Shown piece after piece: positions 48,346 to 55,570 of a stretch of 64,000 bases of DNA. The first letter of the stretch is position 1, and each line of letters begins with the position of its first letter. The notes under the pieces were generated by a model. The model searched no databases, was not told the origin of the DNA, and was given only the letters and a program-made list of their open reading frames with translations. Both the position numbers and the translations under genes were made by a program. Origin of the DNA: Bradyrhizobium sp. Gha (GTDB lineage: Bacteria; Pseudomonadota; Alphaproteobacteria; Rhizobiales; Xanthobacteraceae); NCBI RefSeq assembly GCF_900113735.1, contig NZ_FOQM01000002.1, forward strand, positions 372,001 to 436,000. Direction: 5' to 3'.

Positions 48346-48370
48346 CAGCCGAAAATTTCGTTCGGTCACA

Positions 48371-48399
48371 TGTCGGCGCGCGCCAATCCCCTTCGTCTT
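48371..48399 (+). promoter_or_regulatory. ECF42-type promoter, copy 2 (TGTCGG-N17-CGTCTT)
   Basis: TGTCGG 48371-48376 and CGTCTT 48394-48399, 17-bp spacer, identical in both boxes to copies 1 and 3. It lies 24 nt before the SRPBCC gene and only 26 nt after the sigma factor stop codon. Confidence 0.75.
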
Positions 48400-48423
48400 A
48401 TTCCCGTATCAAGGGAGCCATTC

Positions 48424-48960
48424 ATGCTGAGAGCCATTACCATCATCGCTGTCGTGATCGCGGTCGGGATCGCGGGCGTCCTCGCCGTCGCGTTGACGAA
48501 ACCCGACACGTTCCGTGTCGAGCGCTCGCTCGCGCTGAAGGCGCCGGCCGGCGCGATCTATCCGCTTGTCTCCGATTTCCACTTCTGGACGGGCTGGTCG
48601 CCCTATGAGAATCGCGATCCCGCGATGAAGCGCAGCTACGGCGGAGCGGCAGCCGGGAAGGGCGCGACCTATGCATGGGACGGCAACAACGATGTCGGCG
48701 CCGGCCATATGGAGATCATCGAGGCGAACCCGTCGTCGAAACTGCGCATCAAGCTCGACTTCGAACGGCCCTTTGAAGGCCATAACACCGCAGAGTTCAC
48801 TTTTGTGCCGCAAGGCGATGGCACGCTGGTCACATGGGCGATGTCCGGTCCGGCTCCCTTCATATCCAAGGTGATGCAGGTGTTCTTCGACATGGACAGC
48901 ATGATCGGCAAGGATTTTGAGATTGGCCTCGCCGGCCTGAAGAAGCTCACCGAGAAGTAG
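48424..48960 (+). CDS. Membrane-anchored SRPBCC (polyketide cyclase-like) protein
   Basis: 178-aa protein with an N-terminal transmembrane segment (about residues 4-25) and a START/SRPBCC fold: FRVERSLALKAPAGAIYPLVSDFHFWTGWSPYE, KGATYAWDGNNDVGAGHMEI, TWAMSGPAPFISKVMQ. SRPBCC proteins bind hydrophobic ligands in a deep cavity. ATG 48424 has AAGGGAG six bases upstream. Its own copy of the TGTCGG-N17-CGTCTT promoter places it in the sigma factor regulon. Confidence 0.88.
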   Translation: MLRAITIIAVVIAVGIAGVLAVALTKPDTFRVERSLALKAPAGAIYPLVSDFHFWTGWSPYENRDPAMKRSYGGAAAGKGATYAWDGNNDVGAGHMEIIEANPSSKLRIKLDFERPFEGHNTAEFTFVPQGDGTLVTWAMSGPAPFISKVMQVFFDMDSMIGKDFEIGLAGLKKLTEK

Positions 48961-49022
48961 CGCCGGCGGGCGCCGGAAGAACTGCCGGGAAACGGTTAGC
49001 GAAGAGAAGAAGGAGAGAGACG

Positions 49023-49442
49023 ATGCTCAGTGCTTATCTGTTCTATCAGGACACCTGCGAAGCAGCGTTCAACTATTACGCCAAGGTCCTCGGCGGCACG
49101 ATCGACGCCATGATGCGCCTCTCGGATACGCCGCCATCGGATATGCCCCCAGGGCCCCCCGGCCGCGAGAAGACCATCATGCATGCGCGGATGACGTTGC
49201 CAGGCGGCGCCGTGCTGATGGCCTCCGACACGCCGCCTGAGCACTATCATAAGCCGCAGGGCTTTTCGATCTCGCTCACGGTCATGGACCCCGCGGAGGG
49301 CCAACGCAAGTTCAACGCGCTCGCCGACGGCGGCACCGTCACCATGCCCTTCAGCAAGACGTTCTGGGCCAAGGGCTTTGGCATGTGCGTCGACAAGTTC
49401 GGCATTCCCTGGATGGTGAACTGTCCGGCCGAGGGTATGTGA
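49023..49442 (+). CDS. VOC family (PhnB-like) protein
   Basis: 139-aa vicinal-oxygen-chelate protein of the PhnB/glyoxalase-like group (AYLFYQDTCEAAFNYYAKVLGG, MHARMTLPGGAVLMASDTPP, FSISLTVMDPAEGQRKFNALADGG, WAKGFGMCVDKFGIPWMVN). PhnB-like genes commonly cluster with YCII proteins and ECF42 sigma factors. AAGGAGAGAG lies upstream. It follows the SRPBCC gene by 62 bp with no promoter of its own visible, so it is probably co-transcribed with it. Confidence 0.88.
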   Translation: MLSAYLFYQDTCEAAFNYYAKVLGGTIDAMMRLSDTPPSDMPPGPPGREKTIMHARMTLPGGAVLMASDTPPEHYHKPQGFSISLTVMDPAEGQRKFNALADGGTVTMPFSKTFWAKGFGMCVDKFGIPWMVNCPAEGM

Positions 49443-49473
49443 CAGGCGCGATCGCCTGATCCACCAGGATGTT

Positions 49474-49502
49474 CCCCTCTCTCCGAGATCGCGAGAGAGG
49501 GG
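49474..49502. terminator. Hairpin between convergent genes
   Basis: CCCCTCTCTC (49474-49483) pairs perfectly with GAGAGAGGGG (49493-49502), between the VOC gene and the convergent lipoprotein gene. No U-run, so termination efficiency is uncertain. Confidence 0.5.
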
Positions 49503-49508
49503 GCCTCG

Positions 49509-49856
49509 TCAGCGGATCGATCCGGTCACGTCCTCGCGCGGCGGCTGCGCCACGCAGCTGGGACAGATCACGAGCTTCGAACCAAGCTGCTTGTCCTTCT
49601 CGGCTTCGATCTCGTCGTGGACGGCCCACCATGCGTCGGAATAGGGACGCAATGTGGAAAGCACTCTTTGCCGATCCAGATTGGGATCGCTGTCCGGCGG
49701 AGCATGATTGGCAAGCCGACGCTTCGTGACAACGGGTCGATTGGGATCCTGGCCGAGCCCGTCCCAAGCGATCGGACGGCGCTCCGCTGCCGGCGCGGCA
49801 GTACATCCTGCGAGCGCTGCGCAAAAACCGAGCAAGACGATAATGTGCCGAGCCAT
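49509..49856 (-). CDS. Hypothetical lipoprotein
   Basis: 115-aa small predicted lipoprotein: signal ARHIIVLLGFCAALAGC with lipobox LAGC (Cys18), then a charged mature part including RPIAWDGLGQDPNRP, LRPYSDAWWAVHDEIEAE and a CPSC pair (VICPSC) near the end, finishing DVTGSIR. The C-terminal TGSIR tail is common in Bradyrhizobium envelope proteins. No function assignable. ATG 49856. Confidence 0.7.
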   Translation of the reverse strand: MARHIIVLLGFCAALAGCTAAPAAERRPIAWDGLGQDPNRPVVTKRRLANHAPPDSDPNLDRQRVLSTLRPYSDAWWAVHDEIEAEKDKQLGSKLVICPSCVAQPPREDVTGSIR

Positions 49857-50303
49857 GCCGGACCTGTTGTGTGAAACGGAAAACGTTGCGGCTCCACGCT
49901 TACGCGGCACTTGAGGGAAATCCACGTCGACGGCATGGCCGAATGGAGATTCCTTCCCTCCCGTTCTCCGAGAGCAGTGCGAGCGGCTTCGTGACATGAG
50001 GCGGAACTGCATCGCACCTCGATTGGCGAAAGATTGGGCTGTAAACTACGTGCCAGAATCGCTAGTTTGTTTCACAAAACCTACAAATCAGGGCGGGCGT
50101 GACGGGGAAGGGAGCGACCGATGGCAGCGGCGCTACAAATCAATTTTGCTCTGTGGGGAATGCTCATCTGCGCCAGCATGAAGCTCGCGCCGATGATCCA
50201 GATCATCTTCTACTAGGGGAACCGCCAGGTCCTGGCGGCAATGTTCGTGACGGCTGCGGCTCCCTGTATGAGCATGTCGAGCCAGCAGACTGTCGTCGAG
50301 CTG
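49857..50303. other. 447-bp gene-poor region
   Basis: Contains no ORF of recognisable family other than the 31-codon hydrophobic ORF at 50121. The part 50060-50100 (TTGTTTCACAAAACCTACAAAT) is AT-richer than its surroundings and may be its promoter region. Confidence 0.4.
50121..50216 (+). CDS. Possible 31-aa membrane peptide
   Basis: ATG 50121 with GGGAG about seven bases upstream; the product is MAAALQINFALWGMLICASMK followed by LAPMIQIIFY, almost entirely hydrophobic and able to span the membrane once. Unrelated genes on both sides are on the minus strand. Peptides of this kind are easily missed by gene callers; coding is suggested only by the ribosome site and composition. Confidence 0.45.
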   Translation: MAAALQINFALWGMLICASMKLAPMIQIIFY

Positions 50304-50741
50304 TCATCGACAGCGCGGGTAGATCGCGGCGAGGTCGCGCCCCTTCAGCAGGAGCAGCCGTGAGGTGAGACCGCCGTGGCGGCTGATCCAGTCGCGGACC
50401 GGGACGGGATAGGCTGCAAGCACGGCTTCGGATGCTTCCGGCTCGGCATAAAAGCGTCCGCGCCGGTCGACCGAGCGCGCCGCATGGAAGCCCAGAACGG
50501 CGCGCTTCGTCATGCAAATGCGATCGCCCGGCACGATGCTGAGCACCAGCGTGCAGGCGGACAGGCAGGGGCCGTCGATCACCACGCGTTCCCCGCTCTC
50601 GCGCACCTTCTCGAAAAGATCGAGGAATGGTCCGACCTGTCCGCCGGGGCTTTGGATGATGCGGATCTCGGCGTGGGCGCCTGCTGGGGCGATCAGCACG
50701 GCCGCGATCATCAGGGCTTTGAGGACGGTGACGCGCCGCAT
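50304..50741 (-). CDS. Exported ClpP/crotonase-fold-like protein (COG3904-like)
   Basis: 145-aa protein with signal peptide (MRRVTVLKALMIAAVLIAPAGAHA-type, cleaved near residue 24). The mature part has IQSPGGQVGPFLDLFEKVRESGERVVIDGPCLSACTLVLSIV and AVLGFHAAR. The GPCxSAC segment corresponds to the nucleophile Ser position and FHAAR to the His position in ClpP/SppA-like folds of exported COG3904 proteins. It may be a periplasmic protease or a degenerate relative; no partner gene nearby. ATG 50741. Confidence 0.75.
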   Translation of the reverse strand: MRRVTVLKALMIAAVLIAPAGAHAEIRIIQSPGGQVGPFLDLFEKVRESGERVVIDGPCLSACTLVLSIVPGDRICMTKRAVLGFHAARSVDRRGRFYAEPEASEAVLAAYPVPVRDWISRHGGLTSRLLLLKGRDLAAIYPRCR

Positions 50742-50780
50742 CGAGCACTCCACGAAATCGCGAACCCAGCTATCAATGCT

Positions 50781-51569
50781 CTACCCGTTGCGCCGCTCGC
50801 CGCGCAGCGTCGGCAGACCGATACCCGCAGCATCGAAGCCGCCATCGACGGCCAAAATTTGACCGGTGATGTAGCTCGCCTTGTCGGAGCACAGGAAATA
50901 GATCGCTTCGGCGAGTTCCTCCTCCAGACCGTAGCGGTTGAGCGGGATGGCATCGCGATAGTCGGCGCGAATCTCTTTGGTGTGCACCTGCTTCGCCATC
51001 GCGGTGTCGACCGGACCCGGTGCGACCGCGTTGACGCGGATGTTGAGCGAGGCGAGCTCGACCGCGAGCTGCTTGGTGAGGTGCGCGAGCCCCGCTTTGC
51101 TGGTGCCGTAGGCCGAGCGCAACGTCGAGGCGCGCACCGCCGAGATCGAGGTGATATTGACGATCGCGCCGCCATTGCCGTCGCGCATCAAGGGCACTGC
51201 GGCCTTGGTGCAGAGGAACGGACCGGTGAGGTTGACCGCCATGATCCTGTTCCAGTCGGCGTCGCTGGTCTCCAGCACGGGCGCGAACACGGCGACGCCG
51301 GCATTGTTGACGAGCGCATCGAGCCGGCCGAAGCGGCTCATCACCGCGGCCATTGCAGCGCCCACGGCGACCGCGTCTGACACGTCGCAGGTGATCGCCA
51401 GCGTGTTGTCAGGATTTTTCAGCGCCGCTGCCGCGCTCGTCTGCAGCTCGCCCTCGATATCGAGCAGTGCCACGCGCCAACCGTCGGCGAGGAAGCGCTT
51501 CACCGTGGCCAGGCCGATCCCGCGTGCGGCACCGGTGATGAGGGCTACTTTGGCAGGGGAGGGGGTCAT
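50781..51569 (-). CDS. SDR family oxidoreductase
   Basis: 262-aa classical short-chain dehydrogenase: TGAARGIGLATVKRF near the N-terminus, DxEG after strand 2 (LLDIEGE, indicating NAD), NNAGVAVF, catalytic Ser in INITSISAVRAS, Tyr-Lys in YGTSKAGLAHL, and GPVDTAMAKQVH and ASYITGQILAVDGGFDAAG at the C-terminus. Typical of 3-oxoacyl/polyol dehydrogenases. Divergent from the second YCII pair. Confidence 0.9.
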   Translation of the reverse strand: MTPSPAKVALITGAARGIGLATVKRFLADGWRVALLDIEGELQTSAAAALKNPDNTLAITCDVSDAVAVGAAMAAVMSRFGRLDALVNNAGVAVFAPVLETSDADWNRIMAVNLTGPFLCTKAAVPLMRDGNGGAIVNITSISAVRASTLRSAYGTSKAGLAHLTKQLAVELASLNIRVNAVAPGPVDTAMAKQVHTKEIRADYRDAIPLNRYGLEEELAEAIYFLCSDKASYITGQILAVDGGFDAAGIGLPTLRGERRNG

Positions 51570-51694
51570 GGCGCGGTCCTTTGCTGGAGCCCGCGCGGCA
51601 TGACAGTTTCGTTGGTGCCATGCAAGGCGCTCATGTCGGACAGAGGGCGCCGCCGGGTGAGCCGCAATGATCTCCGAAATAATTTTCTCGGCCG

Positions 51695-51723
51695 TGTCGG
51701 CCTTGCAGAAGCCCGTTCGTCTT
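51695..51723 (+). promoter_or_regulatory. ECF42-type promoter, copy 3 (TGTCGG-N17-CGTCTT)
   Basis: TGTCGG 51695-51700 and CGTCTT 51718-51723 with 17 bp between, 43 nt before the second YCII gene. Both boxes match copies 1 and 2 exactly, while the spacer sequences are unrelated, which argues for selection on the boxes. Confidence 0.75.
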
Positions 51724-51766
51724 GGAAGTGAGCGCGGGGACGGACAACCGCGTAGGAAGGAACCGC

Positions 51767-52171
51767 ATGCGATTCATGATGCTGATGATCCCGCTCGGCT
51801 ACGAGAGCGCGCCGGCGGACGTGCAACTCGATCCCGAACGCGTCGCCGCGATGATGCGCTACAACGAGGCGCTGAAGGATGCCGGCGTGCTGATCACGTT
51901 GGACGGCCTGCATCCGCCGTCGACGGGCGCCCGTGTTTCGTTCGCCACCGGCGCACCTGTCGTGACCGATGGCCCCTTCGCGGAATCCAAGGAAGTGCTG
52001 GGCGGCTATTGGATGATCGAGGTCGCCTCGCGCGAGGAGGCGATCGCCTGGGCGAAGAAATGCCCGGCCTCGGTCAACGAGGTCATCGAGATCCGCCAGG
52101 TGCAGGAAATGTCCGACTTTCCGCCTGACGTGCAGGCCGCAGCCGCCGGTTTTCACGATCTGAAGCAGTAG
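51767..52171 (+). CDS. YCII/DGPF-domain protein (second copy)
   Basis: 134-aa YCII-related protein: MRFMMLMIPLGYESAP start, motif TDGPFAESKEVLGGYWMIEVASREEAIAWAKKCP with the canonical DGPF, and EVIEIRQVQEMSDF near the end. AGGAAGGAA precedes ATG 51767. Under the same type of promoter as the sigma factor operon 4 kb upstream, so a likely target of that sigma factor. Followed by a third YCII-like gene 18 bp later. Confidence 0.9.
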   Translation: MRFMMLMIPLGYESAPADVQLDPERVAAMMRYNEALKDAGVLITLDGLHPPSTGARVSFATGAPVVTDGPFAESKEVLGGYWMIEVASREEAIAWAKKCPASVNEVIEIRQVQEMSDFPPDVQAAAAGFHDLKQ

Positions 52172-52189
52172 ACAAGGGAGAAACGACCG

Positions 52190-52552
52190 ATGAGCACTGA
52201 CACCTATCTCGCCGTCTTCCTCGGCAGCAAGACCAGTCCGAAATGGGCGGCGTGGACTGCGATGTCCGACGCAGAGCGCAACGCCAAGGAGATGGAGGGC
52301 ATGGCGGCCTGGAAGGGCTGGGTCGAGAAACACCAAGGCGCGATCCAGGCCATGGGCGGTCCGCTCGGCAAGACCAAGAAGGTCGATACGAACGGCATCG
52401 CAGACATCGCCAACGAGATGGGCGCCTTCACCGTCGTCCGCGCCGCCTCGCACGAGGCTGCCGCCAAAATGTTCGAGAACCACCCGCATTTTGCGATCTT
52501 CCCCGGCGAGCGGGTCGAGATCATGCCGGTGCTGCCGATCCCGGGCGGCTAG
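52190..52552 (+). CDS. YCII-like protein (third copy)
   Basis: 120-aa protein of the YCII-related superfamily (YLAVFLGSKTSPKWAAW, WKGWVEKHQGAIQAMGGPLGKTKKV, NEMGAFTVVRAASHEAAAKMFENHPHF, VEIMPVLPIPGG). Lacks the DGPF tetrapeptide; the FENHPHF His pair may be functional. Co-transcribed with the gene 18 bp upstream from the TGTCGG-N17-CGTCTT promoter. AAGGGAGAAA lies ahead of ATG 52190. Confidence 0.85.
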   Translation: MSTDTYLAVFLGSKTSPKWAAWTAMSDAERNAKEMEGMAAWKGWVEKHQGAIQAMGGPLGKTKKVDTNGIADIANEMGAFTVVRAASHEAAAKMFENHPHFAIFPGERVEIMPVLPIPGG

Positions 52553-52630
52553 GGCCGATCGGAACGTCGGTTCCGTGGAGGTCCGGGTTCACCAAACCCG
52601 GCTGCCGGTAGTGACCTTCCTGCCCGGCTC

Positions 52631-52649
52631 ATGTAAAGCTCGTTCACAT
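52631..52649. promoter_or_regulatory. Operator-like inverted repeat at the tetR start, copy 1
   Basis: ATGTAAAGCTCGTTCACAT: 19 bp, arms of seven with one mismatch around five central bases, overlapping the tetR start codon (ATG 52648). It matches the 19-bp element at 53455 in both arms, suggesting the TetR protein binds both. Confidence 0.6.
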
Positions 52650-53388
52650 GAGCTGGCGCAAGGAGCAGCGCCGCGCCGAGCGCGGCTATCACCACGGCAA
52701 CCTGAAGGAAGCGCTGTTGCAGGCCGCCCTCGGGTTGATCGCCGAGAAAGGTGCGGCCGGCTTCACCTTCGCCGATGCTGCGCGCATGGCCGGCGTCAGC
52801 GCGGCGGCGCCCTATCGGCATTTTCGCGACCGCGACGAGCTGTTGTCCTCGATCGCCCAGCGCGGCTTCGAGCAGTTCGAGCAGCGGCTCACCGCGGCCT
52901 GGGACGACGGACGGCCCGACACCGTCACCGCATTCGAACGCGTCGGCCGGGCCTATCTCGCCTTCGCCCGCGAGGAGCCCGCTTTTTATAACGCGATGTT
53001 CGAATCGGGCCTGCCGGTCGACGCCAACCCGGCGCTCCAGGCCGCCAGCGAGCGCGCTTTCAACGTCATTCGCGCTGCAGCCGAGCGCCTGGCCGCGCTT
53101 GCGCCGCCCGGCGCGCCGCGGCCGCCGGCCATGATGATGGCGCTGCACATCTGGTCGATGGCGCACGGCGTCGCCTCGCTGTTCTCGCGTGGCGATGCCG
53201 CGCGACGAAAACTGCCGATGTCGCCGGACGAGCTGCTCGAGGCCGAGGTGCTGATCTATCTGCGCGGCCTCGGCTTCCCGACCGATCGCCGGCCGCCCGC
53301 GAAAAGCGCCGAGCCGCCGCCGGTGCCACCGGAGGCATCCTCCGGTTCCGGCGTGCCGCCCGGCGGCCCCTGGGGCAGGCCGAAATAA
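52648..53388 (+). CDS. TetR/AcrR family regulator with WHG-type C-terminal domain
   Basis: 246-aa regulator. N-terminal ERGYHHGNLKEALLQAALGLIAEKGAAGFTFADAARMAGVSAAAPYRHFRDRDELL is the HTH, with the YHHGNLR-type entry common in the WHG subgroup. The C-domain includes AFYNAMFESGLP and IWSMAHGVASLF (the WHG-like segment). The C-terminal 25 residues are Pro/Gly-rich and unstructured. ATG 52648 lies inside a 19-bp inverted repeat also found at the promoter of the next gene, DUF2852, which it probably represses. Confidence 0.9.
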   Translation: MSWRKEQRRAERGYHHGNLKEALLQAALGLIAEKGAAGFTFADAARMAGVSAAAPYRHFRDRDELLSSIAQRGFEQFEQRLTAAWDDGRPDTVTAFERVGRAYLAFAREEPAFYNAMFESGLPVDANPALQAASERAFNVIRAAAERLAALAPPGAPRPPAMMMALHIWSMAHGVASLFSRGDAARRKLPMSPDELLEAEVLIYLRGLGFPTDRRPPAKSAEPPPVPPEASSGSGVPPGGPWGRPK

Positions 53389-53426
53389 ATTACGCAAATA
53401 ATCACGCGGGCGTGTCAGGCCGCCAG

Positions 53427-53455
53427 CTTGACAAAATCGCGGGATGGTCTAGCTA
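53427..53455 (+). promoter_or_regulatory. Strong sigma70-type promoter of the DUF2852 gene
   Basis: CTTGAC (53427-53432), 17-bp spacer, TAGCTA (53450-53455): a near-consensus rhizobial housekeeping promoter. The start of transcription would fall inside the inverted repeat at 53455-53473, so binding there should block initiation. Confidence 0.7.
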
Positions 53456-53473
53456 TGTAAATGTTATTTACAT
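53455..53473. promoter_or_regulatory. Operator-like inverted repeat at the DUF2852 promoter, copy 2
   Basis: ATGTAAATGTTATTTACAT: perfect 8-bp arms around three bases. It starts at the last base of the -10 box. Matches the element at 52631 at the tetR start in length, spacing and most arm bases. Confidence 0.7.
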
Positions 53474-53508
53474 TCACAACGGCGCTGATGCCGTGATGGA
53501 GAAGGGAA

Positions 53509-53997
53509 ATGGCCTACACCGCTGATGTCAATCGCTGGCGCGGCCCCGACCAACAGCAACAGTACGCGCGGCCCCACATGCTCGATACGCCCTGGCATCC
53601 TGGCTGGATTGCCGTGACCATTCTCGGCTTCATCATCTGGTGGCCGATCGGTTTAGCCCTTCTCTTTTTCACACTCGGGAGCAGAAGAATGTCGTGCTGG
53701 AGCAACCAGGATCGCTGGCAGAACAAGATGGAGCGGATGCAGTACAAGATGGACCGCATGCGCGACCGCATGGAGCGCCGTGGCTTCGGCTTCGGTTTCG
53801 GCCCGCCATCCTCCGGCAACCGCGCCTTCGACGAGTACCGCTCTGAAACGCTGCGCCGGCTCGAGGAAGAGCAGGTCGAGTTCAAGAACTTCCTCGATCG
53901 TCTGCGCCACGCCAAGGACAAGGAAGAGTTCGACCAGTTCATGGCCCAGCACAAGACGCGTCCGACCCCGCCGCCGGCCGACCAGCAGCAGGGCTGA
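53509..53997 (+). CDS. DUF2852 membrane protein
   Basis: 162-aa protein: one hydrophobic stretch (about residues 27-50, AVTILGFIIWWPIGLALLFFTLG) then a long charged helix rich in Met/Arg/Lys (MERMQYKMDRMRDRMERR) and a second coiled-coil region (LRRLEEEQVEFKNFLDRLRHAKDKEEFDQFM). DUF2852 proteins are alphaproteobacterial, of unknown function. Expressed from a near-consensus promoter and probably repressed by the TetR protein encoded just upstream. GAGAAGGGA lies upstream of ATG 53509. Ended by a strong terminator. Confidence 0.88.
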   Translation: MAYTADVNRWRGPDQQQQYARPHMLDTPWHPGWIAVTILGFIIWWPIGLALLFFTLGSRRMSCWSNQDRWQNKMERMQYKMDRMRDRMERRGFGFGFGPPSSGNRAFDEYRSETLRRLEEEQVEFKNFLDRLRHAKDKEEFDQFMAQHKTRPTPPPADQQQG

Positions 53998-54063
53998 TCC
54001 AAAAAACGGCCTGATGCCTCGCAAAGCCTTCAGGCGCATGCCCCCAAAGTCCTGATGGCCCCG

Positions 54064-54106
54064 AACCGCCCGCCTGCGCACCCCGCAGGCGGGCGGTTTG
54101 GTTTGT
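54064..54106 (+). terminator. Intrinsic terminator of the DUF2852 gene
   Basis: Perfect 13-bp GC stem (54066-54078 with 54084-54096, extended by two A-U pairs) and a CACCC loop, followed by TTTGGTTTG. Clear rho-independent form, 67 bp after the stop codon. Confidence 0.85.
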
Positions 54107-54174
54107 GGGGTGGCTGCGCGCTCGGCCTCGCCCCATGACCCCTGCGCAAGCGAACCCGCGCCAGGCCGCGAGCT

Positions 54175-55338
54175 TCAGCGCACCGTCACGAGCTGCGCGC
54201 GAACCGACGTCAGGAAGTGTTCGTAGGCGTGATCGACGATCTCGTTGAGTGATCGCGTTCGCGCAAACATCGCGCGAGCCTCGGCGAGAAACTCCTCGCG
54301 GGTCGGAATCTTCGGCAGGTGCAGATGCGTCAGCGCATCGACGCCTTCATGGGCGCGATCGAGGACGTCATGCAGCGTCGGCAGTTGCAGCTGGGCGAGA
54401 TCGGCCCGGTGCAGCGCCGACGAGATCGCGTGCGCCAGCGCGTGCGCGTCGAAGCGACCGGCAAGCTCGCGGGCGGCACGTCTGATGACGCGTGCGCCGA
54501 GCGGCTGCTCGTTGCGCAGCACCTGCTCGGGCGGCGCCTTCATGTTCCAGACGACACCGAACCAGGACAGGACCTTCAGGACGTAATAGGTCGGATCGAT
54601 CTCCCACCAGTAAAAGCCCTGTCGCACGCTGCTCTGGTAGGCGTGGTGATTGTTGTGCCAGCCCTCGCCGAGGGTGAATAATGCCAGCAGCCAGTTGTTG
54701 CGGGAATCGTCGCCCGTCACGTAGCGCTTGCGTCCGTGCACATGGGCGAGCGAATTGATGCAGAAGGTCGCGTGATAGACCAGCACCGTGCTCCACAGGA
54801 AGCCGACGACGAGACCCGACCATCCCGCGACGAGGAAGCAGAGCGCGGCGAGCGTCACGGCCGGCAGCAGCTCCAGCCGATGCAGCCACATCAGCTCCGG
54901 ATAAGCAGCGAGATCGCCGACCTTCACGAGGTCGGTCGTGTCGTGCTGCCGGTCAAAGATCCAGCCGAGATGGCTGTACAGGAAGCCGCGATGCCGCGGC
55001 GAGTGCGTGTCGTGCTCGGTGTCGGAATGCAGATGATGGTGCCGGTGCTTGGCCGCCCACCACAACACGCTCTTCTGCGCACTACTTTGCGCGATGAAGG
55101 CCAGGATGAACTGAAACACCCGGCTGGTCGCATAAGCCTTGTGCGAGAAAAAGCGGTGGTAGCCCGCCGTGACCCCGAACATGCGCACCACATACAGAGA
55201 CGCGCAGATGGTGAGGGCCTGCCACGTGACGCCCGACCAGATTGCCGCAGCACAGCCGAGATGGACCAACAGGAACGGCACGGCGGAGGGGTACATGATG
55301 TCGTCGTGCTGGTCGTCGGCGGGCGCGTTGGGCGTCAT
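54175..55338 (-). CDS. Acyl-CoA/fatty acid desaturase (delta-9 type)
   Basis: 387-aa membrane di-iron desaturase. The three His boxes are present: HRFFSH (about residue 58), HRHHH (about residue 95) and HNNHH (about residue 225), with hydrophobic segments SAVPFLLVHLGCAAAIW and LVAGWSGLVVGFLWSTVL. Introduces a cis double bond into saturated acyl chains, tuning membrane fluidity. The extended C-terminus of about 120 residues (DVLDRAHEGVDALTHLHLP) is helical and unusual for simple OLE1-type enzymes. ATG 55338; a good promoter and a leader hairpin lie upstream. Confidence 0.92.
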   Translation of the reverse strand: MTPNAPADDQHDDIMYPSAVPFLLVHLGCAAAIWSGVTWQALTICASLYVVRMFGVTAGYHRFFSHKAYATSRVFQFILAFIAQSSAQKSVLWWAAKHRHHHLHSDTEHDTHSPRHRGFLYSHLGWIFDRQHDTTDLVKVGDLAAYPELMWLHRLELLPAVTLAALCFLVAGWSGLVVGFLWSTVLVYHATFCINSLAHVHGRKRYVTGDDSRNNWLLALFTLGEGWHNNHHAYQSSVRQGFYWWEIDPTYYVLKVLSWFGVVWNMKAPPEQVLRNEQPLGARVIRRAARELAGRFDAHALAHAISSALHRADLAQLQLPTLHDVLDRAHEGVDALTHLHLPKIPTREEFLAEARAMFARTRSLNEIVDHAYEHFLTSVRAQLVTVR

Positions 55339-55390
55339 GTCTTGGCGTGACCTTGGTGAGCGGGCGTGTGGCGGCAACAGGGGGTACGAA

Positions 55391-55421
55391 AAGCCCGCGG
55401 ATGGCGGACCACCGCGGGCTT
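55391..55421 (-). promoter_or_regulatory. Leader hairpin of the desaturase mRNA (attenuator-like)
   Basis: AAGCCCGCGG (55412-55421 read on the minus strand) pairs perfectly with CCGCGGGCTT (55391-55400), 11-nt loop, followed on the minus strand by TTCGTACC with a short U-run. It lies within the first 40 nt of the predicted transcript, 53 nt before the coding start. May be a 5' stabilizer, an attenuator or an RNA thermosensor-like element. Confidence 0.5.
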
Positions 55422-55436
55422 GAAATTTCGACGGAC

Positions 55437-55465
55437 TATATGGTCGTGGATGCCGCGCATGCAAG
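55437..55465 (-). promoter_or_regulatory. Promoter of the desaturase gene
   Basis: On the minus strand, CTTGCA (55465-55460) and CATATA (55442-55437) are 17 bp apart, a good sigma70-type promoter. Predicted start of transcription near 55430, giving a leader of about 92 nt. Confidence 0.6.
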
Positions 55466-55570
55466 CTCGTAGCCTCACGGGGGCTGCGGCATGGTGCGCG
55501 GTGCCGCTGGCGCGGCGTCGCGCGCGGCCTCTATTCGACACGCGGAAGCATCCAAATACCGGGAGCGACG

